The notes: generated by a model not told the origin, from the sequence alone. Shown: positions 1-6,341, counted from the stretch's first letter. The stretch is 7,902 nucleotides of DNA from an uncultured Collinsella sp. (GCA_902465105.1 CABQLM010000076.1:1-7902), one strand, 5' to 3'. Program-made: numbers and translations.

Positions 1-89
1 CCCGCCGTTCCGGCCACGACCACCAGCTCGCACGTCTTACCAGCCTTCAGGGCGCCAAGCGCTGCATTCACCACATCGAGCTTTTCCAT
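1..89 (-). CDS. xdhC: XdhC/CoxI-family protein, N-terminal fragment (runs off left edge)
   Basis: Only the first 30 residues are visible, beginning MEKLDVVNAALGALKAGK and reaching the left edge in ...LVVVAGTAG. XdhC/CoxI proteins start this way: a short helix, a 'G-K/R-x-(3-4)-hydrophobic strand' and then a G(S/T)xPR-type turn, which would lie just outside the window. Family members help insert the sulfurated molybdenum cofactor into xanthine dehydrogenase-type hydroxylases in the cytoplasm. The ATG at 89-87 is preceded by AGGAAG, which overlaps the TAG stop of yqeB. The gap between the two genes is 9 bp, so they are almost certainly co-transcribed and probably translationally coupled. The call rests on a short N-terminus plus context. 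A different small protein following yqeB is possible but less likely. Confidence 0.65.
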   Translation of the reverse strand, partial: MEKLDVVNAALGALKAGKTCELVVVAGTA

Positions 90-98
90 CGCCGCTTC

Positions 99-893
99 CT
101 ATCCCCTAAAAACGTCGGTGAGCATGGCGAGCGCCTCGAGCACGCCGCCGCCGACCGACGTCGCCTTGTCCGAAATATAGTTGATATAGCTGGCATCGCT
201 GCGCGGGTCGACGTCGGCACATTTAAAGCCCTCGGTCACCTGAACGCCGTCGGCCAAAAGGCCGCGCAGGCAGCCGTCAATCTGCGTGACCATGGGAGTA
301 TCACCCGCATACCCGATCACATCGCCGGCACTCACGATGTCGCCGATTGCGCGGTCGGACCTAAACACGCCGGCGGCGGGGCTGTGGATAACGCGCTCCT
401 TGCCATACCCGGCGATGACACCCGGCACCCCCGTGTTGGGCTGGGGCGAACCTTGGGTAATGACACGGCCGAGGAAATGACCGCGCATGGTCTCGACTGC
501 GGCATCGCAGTCAACCGGCGCGGTAAAGCCCGGCCCCACGGCGATGACGACAGGCGCCATATCGCGCGTGGTGCCCAAGTTGCGCTTGGCCAGAATCGCG
601 TCGACCACGGCAGCGGGCTTCAGTTCGTCGAGCATCTTGGCCTGGGGGTCTACCACAACGGCGACGTCTCCGGCCTCGATAATTGCAAGCGCCTCTGCCG
701 GCGTCTGCGCCAAGCGAGCGCGAATGCCCTCGACCTGGACCTCGCCCAGGCGAATGGCCTCGCAAAAACTGATTGTGCGACGGATGCACGTGGGAACCGC
801 GATATCGGCCATGACAACCGACACGCCGGCGCGTACCAAACGGGCAGCGACACCCGTGGCGATATCGCCGGCGCCGCGAACATAAACGAGCAT
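99..893 (-). CDS. yqeB: YqeB-family selenium-dependent molybdenum hydroxylase maturation protein
   Basis: This 264-residue protein starts with a Rossmann-type nucleotide loop, GAGDIATGVA (residues 7-16). It continues with PTCIRRTISFCEA (34-46), characteristic of YqeB. The C-terminal half has a turn-rich 'hybrid/biotinyl-like' segment (about 168-223), then DVDPR (227-231) and a closing SDKATSVGGGVLEAL stretch (241-255). The family is defined by co-occurrence with selenium-dependent Mo hydroxylases and YqeC/YgfJ. Its biochemical step is not firmly known, but a role in cofactor maturation or insertion is assumed. The ATG at 893-891 has GGGAGGTG about 8 nt upstream, a strong ribosome site. The gene is divergent from yqeC and is followed 9 bp later by an XdhC-like gene. 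As I recall, E. coli YqeB is about twice this length and includes an XdhC-like part, so this would be the one-domain form. Confidence 0.88.
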   Translation of the reverse strand: MLVYVRGAGDIATGVAARLVRAGVSVVMADIAVPTCIRRTISFCEAIRLGEVQVEGIRARLAQTPAEALAIIEAGDVAVVVDPQAKMLDELKPAAVVDAILAKRNLGTTRDMAPVVIAVGPGFTAPVDCDAAVETMRGHFLGRVITQGSPQPNTGVPGVIAGYGKERVIHSPAAGVFRSDRAIGDIVSAGDVIGYAGDTPMVTQIDGCLRGLLADGVQVTEGFKCADVDPRSDASYINYISDKATSVGGGVLEALAMLTDVFRG

Positions 894-925
894 TCCCGGG
901 GCACCTCCCTGTGCTACGGTTTGAG

Positions 926-955
926 CAGAGCAAAAGCGGTTCGACCGCTACTCTG
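926..955. promoter_or_regulatory. Interrupted palindrome in the yqeB/yqeC divergent intergenic region (possible operator)
   Basis: A perfect 6-bp inverted repeat, AGCGGTtcgACCGCT (935-949), is nested in a second matching pair, CAGAG (926-930) and CTCTG (951-955). It lies between the two divergent genes, inside the presumed 5' untranslated leader of yqeB and just upstream of the A+T-rich promoter block of yqeC. The dyad could be an operator for a dimeric regulator shared by both genes, or a hairpin in the yqeB leader. Nothing in the window identifies a regulator. The symmetry is seen directly; the role is inferred. Confidence 0.4.
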
Positions 956-960
956 ATGAT

Positions 961-982
961 TATTTATTATCACAGTATTATA
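961..982. promoter_or_regulatory. A+T-rich divergent promoter block for yqeB and yqeC
   Basis: This short A+T-rich island stands out from the G+C-rich surroundings. On the minus strand it holds a consensus -10 hexamer TATAAT (982-977) and an extended-type TGTGATAAT (974-966), either of which could drive yqeB. On the plus strand TATTAT occurs at 965-970 and 976-981, upstream of the yqeC start at 996. No good -35 hexamer is visible at 16-18 bp from any of them, so the exact start sites are uncertain. The yqeC ribosome site is only a modest GGCGGTG (984-990). If the 976 box were used, the yqeC leader would be extremely short. Confidence 0.4.
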
Positions 983-995
983 CGGCGGTGAACAG

Positions 996-1730
996 ATGGA
1001 AACGGTTAGCGGCAATCTTGCCTCGGCGCTCAGGATCGAGCCGGGCATTACCGCGATTATCGGCAGTGGCGGCAAGTCGACGTTGCTGAAGACGCTGGGG
1101 CTCGAGCTCATGCGCGCTGGCGGCCGCGTGCTCCTCTGCACCACCACGCATATGTTTCCCGTCGCCGGCGTGCCATGGGACGGGTCGAATCGTCGCCTGG
1201 ACGCCGCACCTTGGAAACCGGGCGCCGCACATGTCCCCGGTTGCACCTGCGAGGCCTGCGCGGGCCTTGCGCGCGGAAGCATCTGCCAGGCAGGCGTCTT
1301 GGACCCGGAGACAGGCAAGCTCTCCGCCCCCGCCGAGCCGTTCGACCAACTGGCGCAGCGCTTTAACTACGTCTTGGCCGAGACGGATGGCAGCAAGCGG
1401 CTCCCGCTCAAGGCCCACGCCGCCTGGGAGCCGGTGATTCCCTCTGGCACGACCAACATCGTCTGGATCGTCGGCGCCTCAGGTTTTGGCAGACCCGTCG
1501 ATGAGGCTGTCCACCGCCCCGAGCTCTTTTGCGAACGCTGCGGCTGCGAGGCCACCGACATCGCCACGCCCGAGCGCGTCGCCCGGGTGCTCAATGACGA
1601 GCTGCAGGAGCTGGGGCTCAGCACCGCTCGCATCATGCTCAACCAGGTCGACACGCTCAACGACCCCACAATGGCCAACCGCTTCGAGGCAGCCCTCAAC
1701 CGCCCCATCATCGCCACCAGCCTCAAATAG
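996..1730 (+). CDS. yqeC: YqeC-family selenium-dependent hydroxylase accessory protein (P-loop-like)
   Basis: This 244-residue cytoplasmic protein begins with a nucleotide-binding loop, IIGSGGKSTLLKTL (residues 21-34). It continues with the strand LLCTTTHMF (46-54), the acidic ETDGSKRLPLK motif (129-139), IVGASGFGRPVDE (158-170), and a C-terminal NQVD (216-219) resembling a guanine-specificity motif. These, in this order, are the hallmarks of YqeC. The protein is restricted to genomes with Se-dependent Mo hydroxylases and is presumed to act in their maturation; its reaction is not established. It carries two cysteine clusters: C83, C85, C88, C97 and C179, C182, C184. The start was chosen because the P-loop follows at a normal distance and GGCGGTG lies 5 nt upstream. 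Unlike all its neighbours it is on the plus strand, divergent from yqeB and convergent with hyuA. Confidence 0.88.
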   Translation: METVSGNLASALRIEPGITAIIGSGGKSTLLKTLGLELMRAGGRVLLCTTTHMFPVAGVPWDGSNRRLDAAPWKPGAAHVPGCTCEACAGLARGSICQAGVLDPETGKLSAPAEPFDQLAQRFNYVLAETDGSKRLPLKAHAAWEPVIPSGTTNIVWIVGASGFGRPVDEAVHRPELFCERCGCEATDIATPERVARVLNDELQELGLSTARIMLNQVDTLNDPTMANRFEAALNRPIIATSLK

Positions 1731-1755
1731 CCAGCGCTGCCCCAGCAGACCTATA

Positions 1756-1822
1756 AGTTGCGGTGGAATAGTTCCTGAAACGGCCTATTTGGCGGCTAAA
1801 CAGGAACTATTTCACCGCAACT
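1756..1822. repeat. 67-bp near-perfect inverted repeat between convergent yqeC and hyuA
   Basis: Two 22-nt arms (1756-1777 and 1801-1822) are reverse complements except at one pair, G1766 and T1812. They flank a 23-nt centre (1778-1800). The left arm starts AGTTGCGGTG and the right arm ends CACCGCAACT. Within the centre a further GCC(1783-1785)/GGC(1791-1793) pair with a TATTT tip can form. The element occupies most of the 118-bp gap between the yqeC stop (1730) and the hyuA stop (1851-1849). The stem is much longer than an ordinary intrinsic terminator and no T-run follows on either strand. It is therefore more like a dispersed palindromic element (REP/MITE-like) or an RNA-stabilising hairpin than a simple terminator, although it may block read-through in both directions. 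In a plus-strand transcript the single defect would be a tolerated G-U pair; on the minus strand it is C-A. Confidence 0.85.
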
Positions 1823-1848
1823 GCGGAGGGGATCCGGTGAACTTCTTG

Positions 1849-3216
1849 CTAGCGGGGCACGTAACGACCGGGCTGGGCTCCGGTGGGTTCGCCGTCGCGC
1901 GCCACCAGCACGCCGTTGACGTAGACGGCCTTGGCGCGGCCATGTGCCTCAAAACCCTCGAGCGGCGTGTAGTCCACGGCCTGATGCTGCGTCGCCGCGC
2001 GAATGGTCCAGCGCGCCTGGGGATCCCACACGCAGACGTCGGCATCGGAGCCCTCGGCAAGACAGCCCTTGCGCGGGTACATGCCAAACACGCGCGCCGG
2101 GTTCTCGCTCATCAAGCGGCAGAGGTCCTCGGGGCCCAGCTGCCCCTCAAAGCTCGTGGCAATCGCGACGGGGCGATGCTCCACGCCGGGTCCGCCGTTG
2201 GGAATCGCACGGAAGTCGTCGCGGCCGCGGTCCTTTTGCCCGTGCAGGTTAAAGCTGCAGTGGTCGGTGGCGATAGTATCGATCTCGCCGGCCACAAGCG
2301 CCTCGCGCAGCGCAGCGCGGTCGCCTGCGTGGCGAAGCGGCGGGCTCATCACATACTTGGCGCCTGCAAAGCCGTCCTCGCCCTGCTCTAAATAGCAGGT
2401 GTCGTCGAGCATCAGATACTGAGGGCAGGTCTCGACATAGATATTCTTCTGCCCGCGCGCCTTGGCCGCACGAATGGCCTCGAGCCCCAGCTTGGTCGAA
2501 AGATGCACCACGTTGACCGGGGCGTCACCGGCAAGGTGCGCTAGGTACAGCAGACGGCTCACGGCCTCGCCCTCGCACACGTCCGGACGGCTGAGCGCGT
2601 GGCCCTCGGGCCCGTGAATCCCCTGCTCGAACACGCGCTTCTGCAGCGCGTTAACCAGCGTGCCGTTCTCGCAATGCACGCACAGGATGCCGCCCACGCG
2701 CTTGAGCTCCTCCAACACCTCAAGGGTCTCGGCATCGTCCAGGCGCAGGTGGTCATAGGCAAAGTAGGTCTTAAACGACGATACACCCGCCTCGCGCATG
2801 GCCGAAAGATCGGCGCGGTTGCGCTCGTTCCACTCGGCAAGTGCCATATGGAAGGCATAGTTGGCCGTGCAGGTGCCGTCGGCGCGATGATGCCACTCGG
2901 CAAGGGCATCGGGCATGGTCACGCCGCGATCGGCCGTCGCGTAGTCGACGATGGTCGTGGTACCGCCGCAGGCAGCCGCGCGTGTGCCGGTCTCAAAGCT
3001 ATCTGCCGTCCAGTCCATGCCGGTCCAACACTGCATGTGCGTATGGCCGTCGATAAAGCCGGGGAATACCCAGCAGCCCGTGGCGTCCTGGACGGTATCA
3101 TCCGTGCCCGGCTCGATCGTCGCGGCGATCCGCACGATCTTATCGCCATCCATGGCAAGGTCGGCGCGACGAAGCCCCTGGGGCGTCACGAGCGCGCCGT
3201 TTTTGATGATGATCAT
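1849..3216 (-). CDS. hyuA: Dihydropyrimidinase / D-hydantoinase-type cyclic amidohydrolase (HyuA)
   Basis: This 455-residue protein belongs to the amidohydrolase superfamily, which opens cyclic ureides such as hydantoins and dihydropyrimidines. All metal ligands of the binuclear zinc site are visible: H58 and H60 in GFIDGHTHM, K149 (the lysine that becomes carboxylated) in SSFKTYFAY, H181 in VHCEN, H238 in VHLS and D318 in ATDHC. The family signature ETCPQYL is at 262-268, and Y154, five residues after the lysine, matches the substrate-orienting tyrosine of hydantoinases. Length is normal (about 455-465). The ATG at 3216 is preceded by TAAGGAG, whose first bases are the stop codon of ygfJ; the gap is 8 bp, so the two genes form one transcription unit. 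In E. coli the corresponding hyuA is a D-phenylhydantoinase of unknown natural role. Here the Se/Mo context suggests a ring-opened purine or hydantoin intermediate, which is inference. Its 3' end faces yqeC across the 67-bp inverted repeat. Confidence 0.92.
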   Translation of the reverse strand: MIIIKNGALVTPQGLRRADLAMDGDKIVRIAATIEPGTDDTVQDATGCWVFPGFIDGHTHMQCWTGMDWTADSFETGTRAAACGGTTTIVDYATADRGVTMPDALAEWHHRADGTCTANYAFHMALAEWNERNRADLSAMREAGVSSFKTYFAYDHLRLDDAETLEVLEELKRVGGILCVHCENGTLVNALQKRVFEQGIHGPEGHALSRPDVCEGEAVSRLLYLAHLAGDAPVNVVHLSTKLGLEAIRAAKARGQKNIYVETCPQYLMLDDTCYLEQGEDGFAGAKYVMSPPLRHAGDRAALREALVAGEIDTIATDHCSFNLHGQKDRGRDDFRAIPNGGPGVEHRPVAIATSFEGQLGPEDLCRLMSENPARVFGMYPRKGCLAEGSDADVCVWDPQARWTIRAATQHQAVDYTPLEGFEAHGRAKAVYVNGVLVARDGEPTGAQPGRYVPR

Positions 3217-3224
3217 GTTGCTCC

Positions 3225-3839
3225 TTATCGATTCATACAGTTGGCCACGCGATCAAAATACGAGCAGGCCGCGATATGCTCCGTTATGCGGCGCTGGCCC
3301 TTGGCGGTATCGACATCCCACAACTCGTAGGCACGCGCTTCGACCAACGCAATGTCGGTGCGGCCCCTGAGAATCGAGCCTCCGCCGTCCTTGCCCTCAA
3401 GACGCATAAGCGTATCGAACAGCTGCGCCGGGAAGAGCACCGGGCTCGAAGGCTCACCATTGCACGCCAAGCGCACCGGATGCTTGCGGCCACGCTCGTC
3501 AAATGCACGAACCATGGCCTTAAAAGAATCCGAGCTCACGAGCGGCTGGTCACCCGGCAAAAACAGGCAACCCTTCCAGCCGCGATCGGCTCCCCAGGCA
3601 AGGCCGGCACGCACGCTCTCGCTCCTCAACGTGCCATCGTGCAGCACGCACGGGCAATGCTTGTCCTCGCAAATCTGGACGACCTCGGGCCAACGCGTCG
3701 AAACCACGACGTCAAAGCCCCGGGGAACCGAATCGATGGTCCGGGCAATCAGCGGCTCGCCATAGATGTCGGCAAGCATCTTGTTAGAGCCAAACCGCTT
3801 GCCCTCGCCCGAAGCCATAATGACGCAACCGAGTTTCAT
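3225..3839 (-). CDS. ygfJ: YgfJ-family (MocA-like) molybdenum cofactor nucleotidyltransferase
   Basis: This 204-residue protein has the nucleotidyltransferase (MobA/MocA) fold. The N-terminal nucleotide and metal loop reads MASGEGKRFGSNKML (residues 8-22). GDQPLVS (96-102) carries the metal-binding aspartate, and a DVDT motif lies near the end (175-178). MocA-type enzymes add CMP to molybdopterin for xanthine dehydrogenase-class hydroxylases. The MASG and KRFGSNK spelling is that of the YgfJ subfamily, found with selenium-linked hydroxylases. The frame stays open up to 3995, but the ATG at 3839 is preferred: GGGGAGG sits 9 nt upstream (3855-3849), the strand-loop motif follows immediately as in homologues, and the extra 52 residues have no family features and cover two hairpins. 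It overlaps no gene and precedes hyuA by 8 bp. Confidence 0.9.
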   Translation of the reverse strand: MKLGCVIMASGEGKRFGSNKMLADIYGEPLIARTIDSVPRGFDVVVSTRWPEVVQICEDKHCPCVLHDGTLRSESVRAGLAWGADRGWKGCLFLPGDQPLVSSDSFKAMVRAFDERGRKHPVRLACNGEPSSPVLFPAQLFDTLMRLEGKDGGGSILRGRTDIALVEARAYELWDVDTAKGQRRITEHIAACSYFDRVANCMNR

Positions 3840-3869
3840 CTCCGCAAACCTCCCCTGGCTGCCTTGGAC

Positions 3870-3897
3870 ACCATAGTTGCTATACCCACCATACCAA
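3870..3897 (-). promoter_or_regulatory. Candidate promoter for ygfJ-hyuA
   Basis: On the minus strand TTGGTA (3897-3892) and TATGGT (3875-3870) are separated by 16 bp. Each matches four of six consensus bases. They lie just upstream of the ygfJ ribosome site and downstream of the hairpins that may end the arcC transcript, where a separate promoter would be expected. The match is modest and could be chance. Confidence 0.3.
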
Positions 3898-3922
3898 GCT
3901 CGCACTCCGTCGGAACAGGCAC

Positions 3923-3946
3923 GCGCTCGTTTTTTCCAGCGAGCGC
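3923..3946. repeat. Hairpin GCGCTCG/CGAGCGC with a T6/A6-containing loop, upstream of ygfJ
   Basis: A perfect 7-bp stem, GCGCTCG (3923-3929) with CGAGCGC (3940-3946), encloses a 10-nt loop containing six T on the plus strand (six A on the minus strand). No T-run follows either arm, so it is not a standard terminator. It lies in the arcC-ygfJ gap between the possible arcC terminator hairpin and the candidate ygfJ promoter. It may be a second transcript-end structure or a protein site; the role is unknown. Confidence 0.45.
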
Positions 3947-3968
3947 CCCTCGGCTCTCTGTAGCACAA

Positions 3969-4001
3969 AGGAGGGCATCCCGCGGCGCAGGACACCCTCC
4001 T
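3969..4001 (-). terminator. Possible weak terminator hairpin downstream of arcC
   Basis: On the minus strand AGGAGGG and CCCTCCT (4001-3995 and 3975-3969) pair perfectly. A 2-nt mismatch follows, then an inner TCC/GGA pair closing a G+C-rich loop. The structure begins 20 nt after the arcC stop and is followed by only TT before the next G, so termination would be weak or factor-assisted. It sets arcC apart from ygfJ, 181 bp downstream, and may partition the cluster into two expression units. Confidence 0.5.
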
Positions 4002-4020
4002 CTACATCAGTGCGATATGC

Positions 4021-4971
4021 CTACTCGGCGTTGCCGGTAAACGTGGTACCGGTCTTGCCGGCAAGGCCATCGCGCGCCTTCTCGAGCAGCGTGATGAGCG
4101 CCGTGCGGCCCGGCTTGCTCTCGGCAAACGTCGAGGCGGCCTGAACCTTGGGCAACATGGAGCCGCGACCGAGCTCGTTGGCCTCGGACAAACGCTTAAC
4201 ATCGGCAGCGGTCAGCGTGTCGAGCCACTGCTCGTGGTCGGTGCCAAAGCCAATGGCAACCTTCTCCACGGCCGTCAGGATGATCAGGGCATCGGCGTCG
4301 AGCTGCTCGGCGAGCTTCTCGGCCGCAAAGTCCTTATCGATGACGGCGGCGGCACCCTTAAGGTGGTTGCCCTGGGACTTGGTGACGGGAATGCCGCCAC
4401 CGCCGCAGGAGATCACCACATGGTTGGACTCGACGAGCGACTTAATGGTGTCGAGCTCGACGATGTTCACGGGCTTGGGCGAGGCAACCACGCGACGGAA
4501 GCCCTGCTTCTCGTCGTGGATGAACTGATAGCCGCGGTCGGCCTCCAGCTCCTTGGCCTCGACCTCGCTCATCCACGGACCGATCGGCTTGACCGGGTCG
4601 GCAAAGGCCGGGTCGTCTGCCGCAACTTCGACCTGGGTGAGCACGGTGGCGACACCCTTGTCGATATTGCGGTCGAGCATTTCCTCGCGCAGGGCGTTTT
4701 GCAGGTCATAGCCAATGTAGCCCTGGCTCATGGCGCCGCAAACGGACAACGGGCAGGGAATGTACTTCTGAGGATTAGAACGCGTGAGCTCGGCCATCGC
4801 ATTGGCGATCATGCCCACCTGGGGGCCGTTGCCATGCACGACGACGACCTCGTTACCCTCCTCGATCAGGTCGACAATGGCCTTGGAAGTCGTCTTGACG
4901 GCCTCCATCTGCTCGGGAAGGTTGGCGCCAAGGGCGTTTCCGCCCAAGGCGACAACAATACGCTTAGCCAT
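4021..4971 (-). CDS. arcC: Carbamate kinase (ArcC/YqeA)
   Basis: This 316-residue protein covers the complete carbamate kinase family. It shows the N-terminal ALGGNALG (residues 8-15), VVVHGNGPQVG (43-53), GYIGYDLQNAL (84-94), PVKPIGPWM (126-134), the glycine-rich SCGGGGIPV (188-196) and DKDFAAEKLA (212-221). The C-terminus has GRGSMLPKVQAA (268-279) followed by GKTGTTF. The enzyme transfers phosphate from carbamoyl phosphate to ADP, giving ATP, CO2 and ammonia in the cytoplasm. The ATG at 4971 lies 14 bp after the ygeW stop with only a weak ribosome site (GAGAA), so translation may depend on ribosomes arriving from ygeW. Pairing with a carbamoyltransferase points to substrate-level ATP formation from a carbamoylated catabolite. 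An arginine deiminase role is less likely, because no arcA or ornithine carbamoyltransferase is next to it. Confidence 0.95.
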   Translation of the reverse strand: MAKRIVVALGGNALGANLPEQMEAVKTTSKAIVDLIEEGNEVVVVHGNGPQVGMIANAMAELTRSNPQKYIPCPLSVCGAMSQGYIGYDLQNALREEMLDRNIDKGVATVLTQVEVAADDPAFADPVKPIGPWMSEVEAKELEADRGYQFIHDEKQGFRRVVASPKPVNIVELDTIKSLVESNHVVISCGGGGIPVTKSQGNHLKGAAAVIDKDFAAEKLAEQLDADALIILTAVEKVAIGFGTDHEQWLDTLTAADVKRLSEANELGRGSMLPKVQAASTFAESKPGRTALITLLEKARDGLAGKTGTTFTGNAE

Positions 4972-4985
4972 TTCTCAGCCCAGCT

Positions 4986-6188
4986 TTAGGCCTGGAACCA
5001 ACGGGCGGTGTTGCGCTCGTCGAGGGCCTTAAGGGCGGAGGCGGGATCGGCAACCTTCTGCAGGAACATCATGGCTGCGATGGCATACGGCTTGTAGCTG
5101 GCCTCCTTGTACATGCCCACGCGGTGCATATCGAAGACGTCAGCGTTGACCTCGCCGTGCTCGCAGGAGACACCGGAGATGTCGGCGGGCAGCGGGTGCA
5201 TAAAGATGGTGTCCTGGCCGTTGGCAGTCTTCTCCATGAGCTCGGTCGTGGAGCACCAATCCTGATGGGTGGCGTTCTGGGCGAGCAGCTCCTTCTCGAG
5301 CGCTGCGATGCCGGCGTCGTCGCCCTCGGCGTACAGGTTGGTACGCTTCTCCATGGCGGCAAACGGAGCCCAGCTCTTGGGGATCACGATGTCGGCGCCC
5401 TCGAAGGCCTCAGCCATAGTGTTGACCTGCTTAAAGGTGGTGCCGGACTCGGCGGCATAGCTCTTGGCGCGCTCGACGACCTCGGGCATGAGGTCGTAGC
5501 CCTCGGGGTGGGCCAGGGTGACGTCCATGCCAAAGCGGGGCAGCAGGCTGATCAGCGACTGCGGGCAGGACAGCGGCTTGCCGTAAGAGGGCGAATAGGC
5601 CCAGGTGACGGCAACCTTCTTGCCCTTGAGGTTCTCAAGGCCGCCAAACTCGTTGATGAGGTAGAGCATGTCGGCAGAGGACTGCGTGGGGTGGTCGGAG
5701 TCGGACTGCAGGGAGATGAGCGTGGGACGGTGATCCAGAACGCCGTCCTCGTAAGCCTGTTGGACAGACTCGGAGACCTCGGCCATGTAGGCGTCGCCCT
5801 TGCCGATGTACATGTCATCGCGGATGCCGATGACATCGGCCATGAAGGAAATCATGGTAGCGGTCTCGCGGACGGTCTCGCCGTGGGCGATCTGGGACTT
5901 CTTCTCGTCCAGGTCCTGCAGCTCAAGGCCGAGCAGGTTGGCGGCCTTAGAGAAGGAGAAGCGCGTACGGGTGGAGTTGTCGCGGAACAGGGAGACGGCC
6001 AGGCCCGAGTCGAAGATCTTGGACGAAACGTTGTTCTCACGCAGCTCGCGCAGGGCGTCGGCGACGATGTAGAGCGCCTTGAGCTCATCGGTGGTCTTGT
6101 CCCAGGTGTGCAGGAAGTCGCTGCCGTACATACCCTTAAAATCGAGGCCGTTCAGCTGCTCGACGAGCTCGGTAAACTTGGCGTCCAT
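4986..6188 (-). CDS. ygeW: Knotted carbamoyltransferase YgeW
   Basis: This 400-residue protein belongs to the aspartate/ornithine carbamoyltransferase superfamily. The carbamoyl phosphate loop STRTR is at residues 72-76 (in LFRDNSTRTRFSF), HPTQ at 166-169 and HPLPAD at 331-336, where ornithine enzymes have HCLP. The segment YSPSYGKPLSCPQS (about 198-211) resembles the proline-containing loop that forms the knot in YgeW and acetyl-/succinyl-ornithine carbamoyltransferases. The true substrate of YgeW is debated; the purine-degradation context suggests a ureido derivative of 2,3-diaminopropionate, cleaved towards carbamoyl phosphate, which is inference. The frame stays open to 6278, but the ATG at 6188 has AAAGGA 7 nt upstream (6201-6196), and the 30 extra residues look unconserved and carry no ribosome site. 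It is followed by arcC after 14 bp. In E. coli ygeX lies between ygeW and ygeY; here the two are direct neighbours in the opposite order. Confidence 0.93.
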   Translation of the reverse strand: MDAKFTELVEQLNGLDFKGMYGSDFLHTWDKTTDELKALYIVADALRELRENNVSSKIFDSGLAVSLFRDNSTRTRFSFSKAANLLGLELQDLDEKKSQIAHGETVRETATMISFMADVIGIRDDMYIGKGDAYMAEVSESVQQAYEDGVLDHRPTLISLQSDSDHPTQSSADMLYLINEFGGLENLKGKKVAVTWAYSPSYGKPLSCPQSLISLLPRFGMDVTLAHPEGYDLMPEVVERAKSYAAESGTTFKQVNTMAEAFEGADIVIPKSWAPFAAMEKRTNLYAEGDDAGIAALEKELLAQNATHQDWCSTTELMEKTANGQDTIFMHPLPADISGVSCEHGEVNADVFDMHRVGMYKEASYKPYAIAAMMFLQKVADPASALKALDERNTARWFQA

Positions 6189-6341
6189 GTAAATGTCCTT
6201 TCTAAAGATGCGAACGATGTTAATGGGTAGATGCGCCCCGTCATGCGCGTGTGGCAAAACATGCGGAGCGTATGACAAGGACCAGCCACTGCTAAGGAAG
6301 CATGGAAGACAGCGTTAGCGGGTCCCAGGTCATCGAAAGGT

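Noticed and set aside
1756..1822. CRISPR repeat or simple intrinsic terminator
   Set aside because: There is a single unit without spacers, so it is not CRISPR. The stem is unusually long and lacks a T-run on both strands, so a plain intrinsic terminator does not explain it.
1486..2391. Long plus-strand frame crossing the yqeC 3' end, the inverted repeat and hyuA
   Set aside because: It overlaps yqeC in another frame, reads through the palindrome and is antisense to hyuA. It shows no family motif and is explained by G+C-rich third positions.
3840..3995. Upstream extension of ygfJ by 52 codons
   Set aside because: The extension contains two hairpins and a candidate promoter, has no family similarity visible, and lacks a ribosome site. 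The ATG at 3839 has GGGGAGG and starts directly at the conserved strand.
4021..4971. Arginine deiminase pathway reading of arcC plus ygeW (ornithine carbamoyltransferase)
   Set aside because: YgeW has HPLP rather than the ornithine-type HCLP and carries the knot-type loop. There is no arginine deiminase or arginine/ornithine antiporter nearby, and the neighbours are Se/Mo-linked genes.
5124..6230. 368-codon open frame on the plus strand, antisense to ygeW
   Set aside because: It has the same Val/Gly/Asp/Leu-rich shadow composition. The minus strand encodes a complete carbamoyltransferase with STRTR, HPTQ and HPLP motifs.
6189..6278. Upstream extension of ygeW by 30 codons
   Set aside because: No ribosome site or conserved residues are visible there, while the ATG at 6188 has AAAGGA at proper spacing and gives the usual family length of about 400.
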